Below are positions 9,264-17,112 of a stretch of 64,000 bases of DNA, one piece after another. The DNA comes from Haloferax litoreum. GTDB lineage: Archaea; Halobacteriota; Halobacteria; Halobacteriales; Haloferacaceae. The stretch covers positions 1 through 64,000 of the forward strand of contig NZ_WKJO01000003.1 of assembly GCF_009674605.1 (NCBI RefSeq), written 5' to 3'. Numbering within the stretch: position 1 is the first letter of the stretch; each line of letters begins with the position of its first letter. The notes beneath the pieces were generated by a model. That model worked only from the letters and a program-made list of their open reading frames with translations, made no database searches and was not told the DNA's origin. The translations under genes and the position numbers were made by a program.

Positions 9264-10538
9264 CTAGTGGTCGACCACGGTAATCTCTTCGACGGGCCAC
9301 TGACTGAGGAGTTCGACGCCGTCGTCGCGGACGACGACCATCTCTTCGACACGGACGCCTTGTCTGCCGGCGGGTTCCTGCGTCTCGACGGCCATCGTCA
9401 TTCCCTCCTCGATTTCGATAGGGTGGTCGGGCGAGAGGCCGCGCCAGATGAGTGGCACCTCGTACAGTTGGAGTCCGAGGCCGTGTGCCCAGTGATTCGT
9501 CGTCATCTGCCAGTGTTCGTCGGCACCGTACCAGTCGGCGTGTTCGCCTTCCATGTCGGGGAACGCCATGGCGATTTCGTCGGTGGTCTTCCCCGGTTCG
9601 ATTTCGTCGAGGACGGCGTAGAGGTTGTCGCGGGCGGTGTCGTAGGCGTCCTTCTGCTCTTGGGTCGGTTCGCCCATCGAGAACGTCCGGTAGTAGCACG
9701 AGCGGTACCCGAGGTAGCCGATGTTGTAGAAGTCGGCGTAGACGAGGTCACCGGGGCGAATCATCCGGTCGGTAGTGTTCGCTTGGTGTTTCGGCCACGT
9801 GTTCGGCCCCGACGTGATGTACCCGCCTTGGGCCATCGCACCGTGTCGCCACAGTTCGCGGACGGCGTCGCCCCACACTTCGGATTCGCGCTTCCCCGGC
9901 TTCGCGTTGTCGACGATTGCTTGGAATCCTGCCTCGCAGATGGCGGCCACCTGCCGCAGACACTCGATTTCGTCTTCCGTCTTCGTCTTTCGTGCGTCTT
10001 CCATCACGCGCGCGGTTTCAGCGGCACGAACGTCGACGCCCTTCGATTCGAACGCGTTGATGAGGCCAGTGTTACCCGTGTCGATGCCCATCGGTTCGTT
10101 CGTGAGGTCGTACTCGTCAAGCGCGTCGACGACGGTCTGTGCCATCTTGTCGATGAGGAACGACCGGGCCGAGTCACGGCCAGAGGCACGCGGGACGTTC
10201 CCAAGGCCGGGACAGGCGTATCGGATGTCGTTCAGCCACGGGCAGTTGTACCGCTGGTTGCTCGCGTGGTCCGCGGTGTCCCAGTGGACGACGTTTCCGT
10301 CTTCCATCAAGAGTGAGTAGTGGTCCGCGCCCGACCCGCCGGTCATCGCCAGCCCGGTGACGTACCGGATGTTGGGGTCGTCGATGAGGAGCATGCTGCC
10401 GAGTCCGGCGTCGCGCATGCGCTCTAAGGCGCGTTCTTTGCGCTCTTCGCGCATCCGCTTCACGTCGATACGTTGTTCCCAGTCGACGGCCATCGTGCCG
10501 CGGGTCCCACTCATGAACTCCCGCTCGTGGAAAGGCAT
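9264..10538 (-). CDS. M24 (creatinase/aminopeptidase P fold) family protein with altered metal site
   Basis: A 424-aa protein with a creatinase-type N-terminal domain (DDPNIRYVTG near residue 53) and a pita-bread C-terminal domain. Of the five usual metal ligands, D269 (VYADFYN), H352 (HGLG), E385 (MAVET) and E398/E399 (VEEM) are visible. The second Asp, normally in a DxxRTF motif, is replaced by C281 in RSCYYRTF. Such deviations occur in M24 proteins that are not peptidases, for example DMSP-lyase or ectoine-hydrolase relatives. ATG at 10538 is chosen because an AT-rich TATA-like element lies 27 nt upstream; another ATG exists at 10559. Divergent from the tandem EthD operon. Substrate unknown. 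Confidence 0.85.
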   Translation of the reverse strand: MPFHEREFMSGTRGTMAVDWEQRIDVKRMREERKERALERMRDAGLGSMLLIDDPNIRYVTGLAMTGGSGADHYSLLMEDGNVVHWDTADHASNQRYNCPWLNDIRYACPGLGNVPRASGRDSARSFLIDKMAQTVVDALDEYDLTNEPMGIDTGNTGLINAFESKGVDVRAAETARVMEDARKTKTEDEIECLRQVAAICEAGFQAIVDNAKPGKRESEVWGDAVRELWRHGAMAQGGYITSGPNTWPKHQANTTDRMIRPGDLVYADFYNIGYLGYRSCYYRTFSMGEPTQEQKDAYDTARDNLYAVLDEIEPGKTTDEIAMAFPDMEGEHADWYGADEHWQMTTNHWAHGLGLQLYEVPLIWRGLSPDHPIEIEEGMTMAVETQEPAGRQGVRVEEMVVVRDDGVELLSQWPVEEITVVDH

Positions 10539-10560
10539 GGTTGTACCTGACACGAACATC

Positions 10561-10570
10561 ATATTAAATT
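10561..10570 (-). promoter_or_regulatory. TATA-like element of the M24 gene
   Basis: On the minus strand this reads AATTTAATAT and is centred 27 nt before the ATG at 10538, which supports that start over the alternative at 10559. Confidence 0.45.
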
Positions 10571-10667
10571 GTTGTAGAAGGCGGAGACATTGCCGAGTTC
10601 TCTCGGCCGCGGCACGCGAGCATACCTCATGATTTATACCGCTATACGTGGACCGCAAGGTGTACGC

Positions 10668-11390
10668 ATGTACAAGCACATAGCTTTGCTTGTCCGCCAG
10701 CAGGGGATGAGCCACGACGAGTTCGTCGAGTATTGGCAGAACAACCACACGCCGATTGCGCGTGAGATAGAGGGCGTCGTCCGCTATCAGACCGTCCTGC
10801 CGTCCGAACCCGACGTTTCTGAGTTCGACGGCCTCGCGGAACTCTACTTCGACGACCTCGACGCACTGCACGACGCACTCGGCAGCGAAGGGTCGCGCGA
10901 CTACGACCCTGCGCAGGGGAAAGCCAAGGAAGCGAGAGAAGACGTGGACAACTTCCTCGACATCGAACGACGCCCACGACTCATCGGTGAAGAGTTCGTC
11001 GAGAAAGACGAGACGGACGGCGACACGACGGGACTCTACAAGCACTCCGCGTTCCTCGTCCGAAAAGACGGGATGACCCACGAGGAGTTCCTCGACCACT
11101 GGGCCAACGAACACGTTCCGCTCGCACGGGAGATTCCGGGCGTCGTCCGCTACGCGCGCGTCGTTCCGACGGACCCCGAGAACGCCGAGTTCGACGGCGT
11201 CGCAGAACTCTACTTCGAGAGTCTCGACGCGCTCCGTGCGGGCCTCGGCCACGAGTCGTCGCGTGACTACGACCCTGACCACCCGAAAGCCAAGGCACCG
11301 CGCGAAGACGTGGACAACTTCCTCTCGCTCGAAGACCGACCCCGGTTCGTCGGGCAGGAGACGGTCCAGAAAGACGTGACGGATGAGTGA
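10668..11390 (+). CDS. Tandem EthD-domain protein
   Basis: A 240-aa protein made of two homologous EthD/Dabb-type ferredoxin-like domains (about 1-120 and 125-240). Each repeat carries the same blocks: YKH..(L/F)LVR, SHDEFVEYW or THEEFLDHW, an ARE.(E/P)GVVRY strand, EFDG(L/V)AELYF and REDVDNFL. EthD-type proteins normally work as dimers of a single domain and are small enzymes or helpers in catabolic pathways, so this is probably an intramolecular dimer. ATG at 10668 is chosen because the repeat begins there and a tttata element lies about 33 nt upstream; the open frame continues further upstream without conserved sequence. It overlaps the HD-domain gene by 8 bp. Confidence 0.83.
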   Translation: MYKHIALLVRQQGMSHDEFVEYWQNNHTPIAREIEGVVRYQTVLPSEPDVSEFDGLAELYFDDLDALHDALGSEGSRDYDPAQGKAKEAREDVDNFLDIERRPRLIGEEFVEKDETDGDTTGLYKHSAFLVRKDGMTHEEFLDHWANEHVPLAREIPGVVRYARVVPTDPENAEFDGVAELYFESLDALRAGLGHESSRDYDPDHPKAKAPREDVDNFLSLEDRPRFVGQETVQKDVTDE

Positions 11391-11991
11391 TGGACGGATG
11401 AGCGCCATCGACTACCGAGAACAGGTCGAATCCGCCTACCCGGAACTCGACGACATCCAGGACGACGACTTGCGCGACAAGGTCGTCGACGCGTGGTGTC
11501 TCGGCCTCGAACGCGGTGGATGGCGAGACATCGACGACATCCCCTACGCGTGGAATATCCACGAGGTGACGAACGTCGAGCACGTTCGCGGCGTGACCCG
11601 AATCGCGCTCCGCGCGGCAGAAGAACAGCGTGACTTCCACGGGGCCGACCCCGATTTCGACGTCATCGTCGCCGCGTGTCTCCTCCACGACGTTGGAAAG
11701 TGCTACGAGTACGTCGATTTCGTCGACGAAGACACGCTGGATTCACCCAACCCCGAATACGCGACACAGGAGGTTCCGCACTCACTGTCTGGGTACGCTC
11801 TCGCTCACGAAGTCGGGTGTCCCCTCGCCGTCCAGCGCGCAATTCCGCACTTCATCGGCGAGATACCGACGCGAACGCTCGAATCGGAACTCGTCAAGAG
11901 CGCGAATTCGGCCTCCTCGAACGCGATTACGCAGGCGACCATGGGCATCAGCCTGCAAGAGTGGGTCGAACAGTACTCACAGACGCAGTAA
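11383..11991 (+). CDS. HD-domain hydrolase-like protein
   Basis: A 202-aa soluble protein with an HD-superfamily core. A histidine in NVEHVRGV, the HD pair in CLLHDVGKCYEY, and a later histidine in RAIPHFIGE would make a metal-binding site as in HD phosphohydrolases. It begins inside the end of the tandem EthD gene (ATGAGTGA overlap of 8 bp), a typical translational coupling; an ATG at 11398 is an alternative start. Substrate unknown. Co-transcription with an EthD protein and a downstream cupin suggests a role in the same small-molecule pathway rather than in nucleotide signalling, but this is inference. Confidence 0.8.
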   Translation: MSDGRMSAIDYREQVESAYPELDDIQDDDLRDKVVDAWCLGLERGGWRDIDDIPYAWNIHEVTNVEHVRGVTRIALRAAEEQRDFHGADPDFDVIVAACLLHDVGKCYEYVDFVDEDTLDSPNPEYATQEVPHSLSGYALAHEVGCPLAVQRAIPHFIGEIPTRTLESELVKSANSASSNAITQATMGISLQEWVEQYSQTQ

Positions 11992-12053
11992 CGCACTCAG
12001 AACACCCCAGAGGCACCTACACATTTACGTTTCACCCGGTCTACATCGGGACG

Positions 12054-12425
12054 ATGTACGACCGTGTCAACCTTTCCGACCTCAAACTGCACGAAAATAC
12101 CATCGCAGACGGCCGAGTTCGCGCCGTCGGCTACGAACTCCGGCCGAAACAGATGCGTCCGTCGGTCTGGGTGTTCGAACCTGGCGAGCAGAGTACCAAA
12201 CACTACCAGGAAGAACAAGAGGAACTCTATCACGTGCTCTCGGGGCGGTTCGAGATGACGTTCTCCGACGACGAGGGAGACGAGACGGAGACGCTCACAC
12301 TCGAATCCGGTGACGTGGTGGTGGTCTCACCCGACGAAGTCCGCCAACTCACCTGCCTCGACGCGGGCGAGGTGTTCATCGTCGGTGCGCCGAACACGAA
12401 AGACGACGGCGTCGTCGTCGACTGA
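12054..12425 (+). CDS. Cupin-domain protein
   Basis: A 123-aa single-domain cupin. Motif 1 is seen around the KHYQEEQEELYHVLSG block (His, Glu and Tyr/His positions), and motif 2 near the GDVVVVSPDEVRQL strand, where the expected metal-ligand His is replaced, as in many non-enzymatic cupins. ATG at 12054 is chosen because the conserved domain starts soon after it; the frame stays open upstream, but that part overlaps the HD gene in another frame. It sits 62 bp after the HD-domain gene and probably belongs to the same operon. It could bind or isomerise a sugar or aromatic acid; no specific role can be given. Confidence 0.78.
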   Translation: MYDRVNLSDLKLHENTIADGRVRAVGYELRPKQMRPSVWVFEPGEQSTKHYQEEQEELYHVLSGRFEMTFSDDEGDETETLTLESGDVVVVSPDEVRQLTCLDAGEVFIVGAPNTKDDGVVVD

Positions 12426-12509
12426 GCGACTGATTATCACGGTTTCGTGGCTCCCAGAGGCTGAGAACCGTCTGTACGGTCCAATATGTCGTGCTGTGAA
12501 GTTCACTGT

Positions 12510-12947
12510 ATGAAACGGCGGAGTCCGGTCACGAGTGCGGTATTCGGTGCAGTCCTCGCTGTCTTTCTCGGATGGAATGCAGTTCTCGCTGGGTTCGCCG
12601 GCGGGTTTCTCGCAGGCTACCTCGCGTTCGATGGTCGTCGGACTGGTATGTGGACCGGGGTGCTTGCCGGGACAATTGCCTTCGTTCCCGTCCTCGTCGT
12701 CGTCGTCGCCGGTGTCGCCTTCGAGCTCTCGTCCGTCGTCCTCATCTTGATGATACTGGTCACGTCACTCTACCTTCCGGGTCTCGCCCTCGACGCGTTC
12801 GGGCTCTCCCCCTTCGGAATCGCCGCGGCACTGGTCGTCGCAACTGTGATGGTCCTTACAATCGCCGCATTCGGCGGATTCCTGGGGGGATACGTTTCCG
12901 AACGGGCGGGCAAACACGAGGGGACGAACGCCGAGGAGGTGGTCTAA
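12510..12947 (+). CDS. DUF5518-like small membrane protein
   Basis: A 145-aa membrane protein with about four hydrophobic segments rich in Gly and Ala (AVFGAVLAVFLGW, GVLAGTIAFVPVLVVVVAG, VVLILMILVTSLYLPG, ALVVATVMVLTIAAFGG) and a short charged tail. The pattern resembles the haloarchaeal DUF5518 family, which has no known function. ATG at 12510 is preferred because MKRRSPV gives a normal positive-inside start; an ATG at 12486 would add eight unusual residues including three cysteines/His. The next gene starts immediately after its stop codon, so the two are probably translated together. Confidence 0.7.
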   Translation: MKRRSPVTSAVFGAVLAVFLGWNAVLAGFAGGFLAGYLAFDGRRTGMWTGVLAGTIAFVPVLVVVVAGVAFELSSVVLILMILVTSLYLPGLALDAFGLSPFGIAAALVVATVMVLTIAAFGGFLGGYVSERAGKHEGTNAEEVV

Positions 12948-13682
12948 GTGAACCGAAAGGTGGTCGGTATCGCACTCGGTGCAATCGTCGTCCTCACGGT
13001 CGTAATCGGTGGTGGCCTCTTCGTCGTCGACGCGGCACTCACGTCGTACTTCCACTCGTACACCTACCGCGTCGCCGTCGAAACAGACACGGACCTGACG
13101 GACGTGACCATCTACGTTCCCGTTCCGACGCGAGATGGTGAGACGCTGACGGACGTGTACGCGGACGCAGCGGTGGTTCAGGACCCAGCGGAGTGGATTG
13201 GCGACGATGGTTCGAACGTCCCCGATGCCACCGGCGGGTCTGCCGACTGGACGACCCAGATAGTAGAGACAGCGCACGGACCGATGCTCTCGCTTCGTGC
13301 GTCGAGCGTCGAAGCGGGGACGTACGTCTTCGGCGCGAACACGATGTTAGAACAGGGCCGCATCCACACGGCCGACCCGTGGGCGTCAGATTTCGTCCTC
13401 ACACCCGCGAACGACGTGACACAGGACGAGTGTCCGTCGTGGGCCGACGAGACAGAACGGTGTTACACGTACAGGAGTCACCTCTACGCAGACGCCGACG
13501 CGCCGACTCGCGGAACCGTGTCCGTTTCAGTTTCTCTCCACGGACAGACTGACTGGGGGTTCGTCTTTGCCAACGGGTGGAACTGGTTCAACCAGCGGAC
13601 GTCCGCCACGTTCGACGAGACGACCAACGGATGGGTCGACACCGAGGGGACACTCAAAGGCGGTGCCGGAACCTATCCCTGA
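12948..13682 (+). CDS. Membrane-anchored extracellular protein of unknown function
   Basis: A 244-aa protein with one N-terminal hydrophobic anchor (about residues 8-28) and an acidic, Thr/Ser-rich outer domain of about 210 residues. The outer domain contains a beta-rich segment (TDVTIYVPVPTRDGE), a Cys pair (ECPSW and RCYTY, about 20 residues apart) that could form a disulfide outside the cell, and a WNWFNQRT motif. The GTG start directly follows the stop codon of the DUF5518 gene, indicating coupling. I do not recognise a family. It may form a surface complex with the preceding membrane protein. Confidence 0.65.
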   Translation: MNRKVVGIALGAIVVLTVVIGGGLFVVDAALTSYFHSYTYRVAVETDTDLTDVTIYVPVPTRDGETLTDVYADAAVVQDPAEWIGDDGSNVPDATGGSADWTTQIVETAHGPMLSLRASSVEAGTYVFGANTMLEQGRIHTADPWASDFVLTPANDVTQDECPSWADETERCYTYRSHLYADADAPTRGTVSVSVSLHGQTDWGFVFANGWNWFNQRTSATFDETTNGWVDTEGTLKGGAGTYP

Positions 13683-13713
13683 GGTGTGCCGTCCTGTCGG
13701 TACCCTTACTGAG

Positions 13714-13720
13714 ATATAAG
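13714..13720 (+). promoter_or_regulatory. TATA element of a small acidic-protein gene
   Basis: An atataag element is centred 28 nt before the ATG at 13745, as for a leaderless haloarchaeal gene. It supports the reality and the start of that 63-aa gene. Confidence 0.45.
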
Positions 13721-13744
13721 GTAACACAGAGCATATTGGTGTGT

Positions 13745-13936
13745 ATGGTCATACCCGGCTACGACCCAGACGACATCGACGAACGACTCGAAGAACTGCT
13801 CTCCGAACACGAGTTAGGCGAGTATCTCACGGCCGAAGAACGGACCCGCTACGACGACGGGGAGAGCCTCGTCGACCTGCTGTCGGGTGACGATATCCGT
13901 GACCTCCTCGGCGAAAATCCGAAGACTGACGGTTGA
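13745..13936 (+). CDS. Small acidic protein of unknown function
   Basis: A 63-aa soluble, very acidic protein (MVIPGYDPDDIDERLEELL at the start). It is predicted to be mostly helical, with repeated leucines spaced as in an amphipathic helix (ERLEELLSEHELGEYLT, SLVDLLSGDDIRDLL). It has no cysteines and no membrane segment. Codon use is typical of the genome and a TATA element lies at the right distance, so it is probably a real gene. It is convergent with the SDR gene, with 9 bp between the stops. Function not recognised; small proteins of this type can be antitoxin-like or regulatory, but nothing here proves that. Confidence 0.6.
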   Translation: MVIPGYDPDDIDERLEELLSEHELGEYLTAEERTRYDDGESLVDLLSGDDIRDLLGENPKTDG

Positions 13937-13945
13937 CGTGACCGG

Positions 13946-14908
13946 TCAGACGGGGTCCAGACCGTTTTCTTCCCGAAGCACGTTGATGTAGTCGCGGAAC
14001 CCGTCTTCGAGATTGTACTCGGGGTCGTACCCGAGGTCTTCTTGCGCCTTCGTCATGTCGAGACGTTGGGTCCACGGCAGTTCGCCCTCGTCGGAGACGG
14101 TGAGGTCTGCGTCCGGGACTATCTGTTCGACCATCTCGGCGGCCTCCCGAATCGTTGCGAGTTCGCCACGGACGTTGTAGACGCGTTGTGTCAGGTCTTC
14201 GTCCGGTGTGAATGCGGCCTTCCGGAACGCCTGCGCGATGTCGCGGACGTGTTGCCAGTCGATGACTTGGTCGCCGTACTCGACGCTGAACGGTTCACCC
14301 AGCGCGGGTTTCTCGATGATGTTCGCGAGGAACGCCGACCCACCGGTCTCGCGGTAGGGACCGTAGGCCACGGTCGGTCGGATGGCGACGTGTGAGACGC
14401 CGAAGTCCTCGTGGTAGACGCGCGCTTGGTGCTCGTTGTACTCTTTGGTCGCCCCGTAGAGCGTGTCCGGATAGACGAGGTCAGATTCGGTGACGAAGTC
14501 GTCACCGTAGTTGGTCGGTGGTGCGTAGACCGCCGCAGAGGAGGCCCACGCCACACGCTCGACCTGGTCGGGCAGTGCCCGTGCGGCCTCGAAGATGTTG
14601 TTCGTCCCCATCACGTTCACGTCGAGTGCGGCACGGGGGTTCTCGCGCGCCGTCGTCGTCAAGAGTGCGGCGAGGTGGATGATGTGTGTCGTCCCCGTCT
14701 CTTTGACTGCTCGAACCACGTCGGTCGGGTCGGTTACGTCGCCGCGTCGTATCGTCACGTCGTCGGCGATGCCCAGTTTCTCCAGAATGCGAGGGTCGGT
14801 CGAGAGGTCGTACGCGACGACGTCGTGTCCCTCCTCTACGAGGTCTAACGCGACGTACGAACCGATGAAGCCGGTTCCGCCGGTGACCATCACGGTCGAT
14901 GATGACAT
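13946..14908 (-). CDS. NAD-dependent epimerase/dehydratase (extended SDR)
   Basis: A 320-aa extended short-chain dehydrogenase. The N-terminal NAD-binding motif GGTGFIGSYVA is at residues 10-20. An acidic residue follows the second beta strand (VVAYDLS), indicating NAD rather than NADP. The catalytic YGATK motif has Tyr and Lys near residues 150-154, with Ser in WASSAAVY. The C-terminal half contains VYNVRGE and a late RLDMTKAQEDLGY substrate-domain motif as in nucleotide-sugar epimerases. However, it is the third gene of an EthD / TPP-enzyme operon, 59 bp after the TPP gene, so a non-sugar hydroxy or keto substrate is possible. Confidence 0.87.
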   Translation of the reverse strand: MSSSTVMVTGGTGFIGSYVALDLVEEGHDVVAYDLSTDPRILEKLGIADDVTIRRGDVTDPTDVVRAVKETGTTHIIHLAALLTTTARENPRAALDVNVMGTNNIFEAARALPDQVERVAWASSAAVYAPPTNYGDDFVTESDLVYPDTLYGATKEYNEHQARVYHEDFGVSHVAIRPTVAYGPYRETGGSAFLANIIEKPALGEPFSVEYGDQVIDWQHVRDIAQAFRKAAFTPDEDLTQRVYNVRGELATIREAAEMVEQIVPDADLTVSDEGELPWTQRLDMTKAQEDLGYDPEYNLEDGFRDYINVLREENGLDPV

Positions 14909-14967
14909 GCTATCGTACCTCTCATTGCGTATCAGAAAAGTGTTTCCGTGAGGGTGATTCTCCGGGG

Positions 14968-16662
14968 CTACTCGTGGAGGCCACCGACTTCGGCGTAGAA
15001 CGACGACTGGAGCGTCTCGGCCATGTCGGGTTCGCGGTCGATGCGCACGTCGATGACCGTCGGCACGTCGTTCCCTCTCGCGTCGGCGAGTGCGTCACCG
15101 AGTTCACCCGGTGTCTCGACACGAACGCCTTCCGCGCCGAACGCCTCGGCGACGCGCGTGAAGTCCGTGTCGTGGAACTCGACGCCGGAGATGTCGTCGG
15201 GGCCGTGTTGCATCTGGCGAACCATCCCGAGACTGGTGTCGTTGAGGACGACGAACGTCGGTGCGACGCCGTGCTCGACGGCAGTCTCGACGCTGGTCAT
15301 CGTCATGGCGAATCCGCCGTCGCCCGCGACGCCGATGACGTGCTTGTCCGTGGCGAGTGCTGCCGAGACGGCGGCGGGCGTCGCCCACCCCATTCCGCCG
15401 ACGCCGCCGGACCCGTAGTAGGTCTGCACGGCGGGCACCTGCAGGTAGTTGAGAAGCCAGAATCGGTTGTTCCCCGAATCGGCCGTGACGATGGTGTCCT
15501 CGTCGACGACACGCTCGATTTCCTTGATTGCTCGTTGCGGGAGGATTGGGGTGGCGTCAGAATCGCACTCGGGTGCGTGGAAGGAGTCTTTGGCCGACTC
15601 GGCGCGGTCTGCTGCCCAGTCGTTGTCGTTGCCACCGGAGGCGGCGAGTTCGCGGAGTGACTCCGCGGCGTCGCCGATGAGGCCTACGTCAGCGGGGTAG
15701 ACCCATCCAGCGTTTCGGGGGTCGATGTCGGCGTGGATGATGGTCTGTTCGTCGGGGCGGATGAAGTCGGGGGACTGCCAGTTGGTGTCCATCGGATTCA
15801 TCCGGCATCCGACGACGAGCAACACGTCCGCGTCACTTACGAGTTGGTTCGCCCCCTCGTGGCCGAACGAGCCGATGACGCCGCCAGCGAGGCGGTGCGT
15901 CTCGGGGAACGTGGACTTCCCGAGGTACGAAGTCACGACGGCCGCCTCGTACGCGTCGGCGGCGTCCTGCAACTCGTCGTACGCGCCTGCGGCGTGGACG
16001 CCGTTCCCGGAGATGATGACCGGGCGCTCAGCGCCTTCGAGTGCTTCGACTGCTGCAGCAACGTCGCGCGCTGTCGGGGCGGCCTTCCACGTCCGTGTCT
16101 GGGTCTCTTCGTCCCAGACCGGCGGGAGGACGTCGTCTGGGTACTCGTCTGTGACTGCGTCTCCGTCGAGGATGACCGCCGTCGGACCCGGACGCCCTGC
16201 CACTGCGTGTTTGAACGCGAGTTGGAGGCTTCGAACCGTCTCTGTCGGCGTCCGCGGGAACCAGTGTTCCTTGGTGACGGCGTCGAGAATCTTCGGCAGG
16301 TCGAGGCCACCGTAGTCGCCGCGCGACTGTTGATACGGGGCGATAGTGGAGTAGTTACCGCGCTCTGAGGCTTCGGTTATCGCGACCATCGGCGACGACG
16401 CGAGGCGCGCTTCCATCTGGCCGATGAGGCCGAGACTCCCAATCCACGGGCCTTGCCCGGCGAGGACCCCCGGTTCGCCGGTCAACCGCCCGTGCATCTC
16501 AGCCATGACGCTCGCTTCTCGCTCGTCACGTGGCCGGACGAGTTCGATGGTCGACTCCGGAAGGTCGTCGAACAGTTCGATGATTCGACCACCGGGATAC
16601 CCGAAGACCCGTTCTACACCGAGACGTTCCAAACTTTCGACGAGTCGTTCGCTAGTGTCCAT
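14968..16662 (-). CDS. Thiamine-pyrophosphate-dependent enzyme (acetolactate synthase / benzoylformate decarboxylase family)
   Basis: A 564-aa protein with the three domains of the TPP enzyme family. The N-terminal Pyr domain has the catalytic Glu in RDEREASVMAEMHG (near residue 49). The central domain runs about 190-330. The C-terminal PP domain has the metal/TPP motif GDGGFAMTMTSVET...VVLNDTSLG (GDG to N, about 28 residues apart). Family members decarboxylate or carboligate 2-keto acids. It lacks a nearby regulatory small subunit, so true acetolactate synthase is unlikely. It sits 7 bp after an EthD gene and before an SDR, and the group is divergent from an IclR regulator. Together these suggest a dedicated catabolic step on a 2-keto acid. 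Substrate unknown. Confidence 0.85.
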   Translation of the reverse strand: MDTSERLVESLERLGVERVFGYPGGRIIELFDDLPESTIELVRPRDEREASVMAEMHGRLTGEPGVLAGQGPWIGSLGLIGQMEARLASSPMVAITEASERGNYSTIAPYQQSRGDYGGLDLPKILDAVTKEHWFPRTPTETVRSLQLAFKHAVAGRPGPTAVILDGDAVTDEYPDDVLPPVWDEETQTRTWKAAPTARDVAAAVEALEGAERPVIISGNGVHAAGAYDELQDAADAYEAAVVTSYLGKSTFPETHRLAGGVIGSFGHEGANQLVSDADVLLVVGCRMNPMDTNWQSPDFIRPDEQTIIHADIDPRNAGWVYPADVGLIGDAAESLRELAASGGNDNDWAADRAESAKDSFHAPECDSDATPILPQRAIKEIERVVDEDTIVTADSGNNRFWLLNYLQVPAVQTYYGSGGVGGMGWATPAAVSAALATDKHVIGVAGDGGFAMTMTSVETAVEHGVAPTFVVLNDTSLGMVRQMQHGPDDISGVEFHDTDFTRVAEAFGAEGVRVETPGELGDALADARGNDVPTVIDVRIDREPDMAETLQSSFYAEVGGLHE

Positions 16663-16669
16663 CTGTCGT

Positions 16670-16990
16670 TCACGTCCTGTCGAGTTGCGTCGTCTCTTCG
16701 ACGTAGAGCGTCGGGCCCTGCTCCATGTCGATGAACTCGGCGGCGTCGGCGTTCACACGCTCTCCGATTTCGGAACCGAACGCCGCTTTCAGTGCGTCCA
16801 TGTCTTCGAAGTAGAGTTCCACGATGCCGTCGTACTCGGACTGTTCTGGACTCGTCGGGAGACTGGTCGCGTACTTCACGAGTCCGGGAAGGTCCTTCGC
16901 GAGTTCGGCGTGCGACCCGGTCCAGCGCTCGACGAACTCCTCGTGCGAGTAGTCCGGCTTGCGGACCACGAGATTCACCAATTTAATCAT
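16670..16990 (-). CDS. EthD-domain protein
   Basis: A 106-aa single-domain EthD/Dabb-type protein with blocks like those of the tandem EthD protein at 10668: IKLVNLVVRK, YSHEEFVERW, LPGLVKYATSLP, EYDGIVELYF and DMEQGPTLYVEE. ATG at 16990 is chosen because the domain starts there; the open frame extends 24 codons further with no conserved sequence and over the promoter. It is the first gene of a minus-strand operon (EthD, TPP enzyme, SDR), divergent from the IclR regulator with palindromic sites in between. Likely a small enzyme or helper protein in that pathway; function not established. Confidence 0.8.
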   Translation of the reverse strand: MIKLVNLVVRKPDYSHEEFVERWTGSHAELAKDLPGLVKYATSLPTSPEQSEYDGIVELYFEDMDALKAAFGSEIGERVNADAAEFIDMEQGPTLYVEETTQLDRT

Positions 16991-17041
16991 GCACGTCAGG
17001 TATCTCACTGGGGGGTACTTTGCTCTATCGCCGGTCCGTGT

Positions 17042-17079
17042 GTTCGAACTGAATGAACACACGTTCGAAGGGTTCGAAC
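17042..17079. promoter_or_regulatory. Paired GTTCGAAC palindromes, likely IclR operators
   Basis: Two perfect 8-bp palindromes GTTCGAAC lie at 17042-17049 and 17072-17079, exactly 30 bp apart, with a near copy (GTTCGAAG) at 17063-17070. They lie between the divergent EthD operon (start 16990) and the IclR gene (start 17113), and the right-hand copy abuts the IclR TATA element. Bound regulator there would be placed to repress its own promoter and act on the divergent operon. Confidence 0.6.
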
Positions 17080-17082
17080 AGA

Positions 17083-17091
17083 TTTATGCAT
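17083..17091 (+). promoter_or_regulatory. TATA element of the IclR gene
   Basis: A tttatgcat element is centred 26 nt before the ATG at 17113, supporting that start rather than the earlier ATGs at 17053 and 17086. It directly follows a GTTCGAAC palindrome. Confidence 0.5.
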
Positions 17092-17112
17092 GATGAGAAC
17101 AGACGGCACACG

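Noticed and set aside
10661-11390. Interpreting the two EthD repeats as a recent frame fusion of two genes
   Set aside because: The joint is in frame with a plausible linker, and the two halves differ enough to be an old duplication.
9264-11408. A single 714-aa minus-strand frame
   Set aside because: Only the part from 10538 down is coding (M24 protein). The remainder is the antisense of the tandem EthD and HD genes and shows no conserved motifs.
14968-16662. Naming the TPP enzyme as acetolactate synthase (ilvB)
   Set aside because: No small regulatory subunit or other branched-chain amino-acid gene is adjacent, and the operon context is EthD and SDR.
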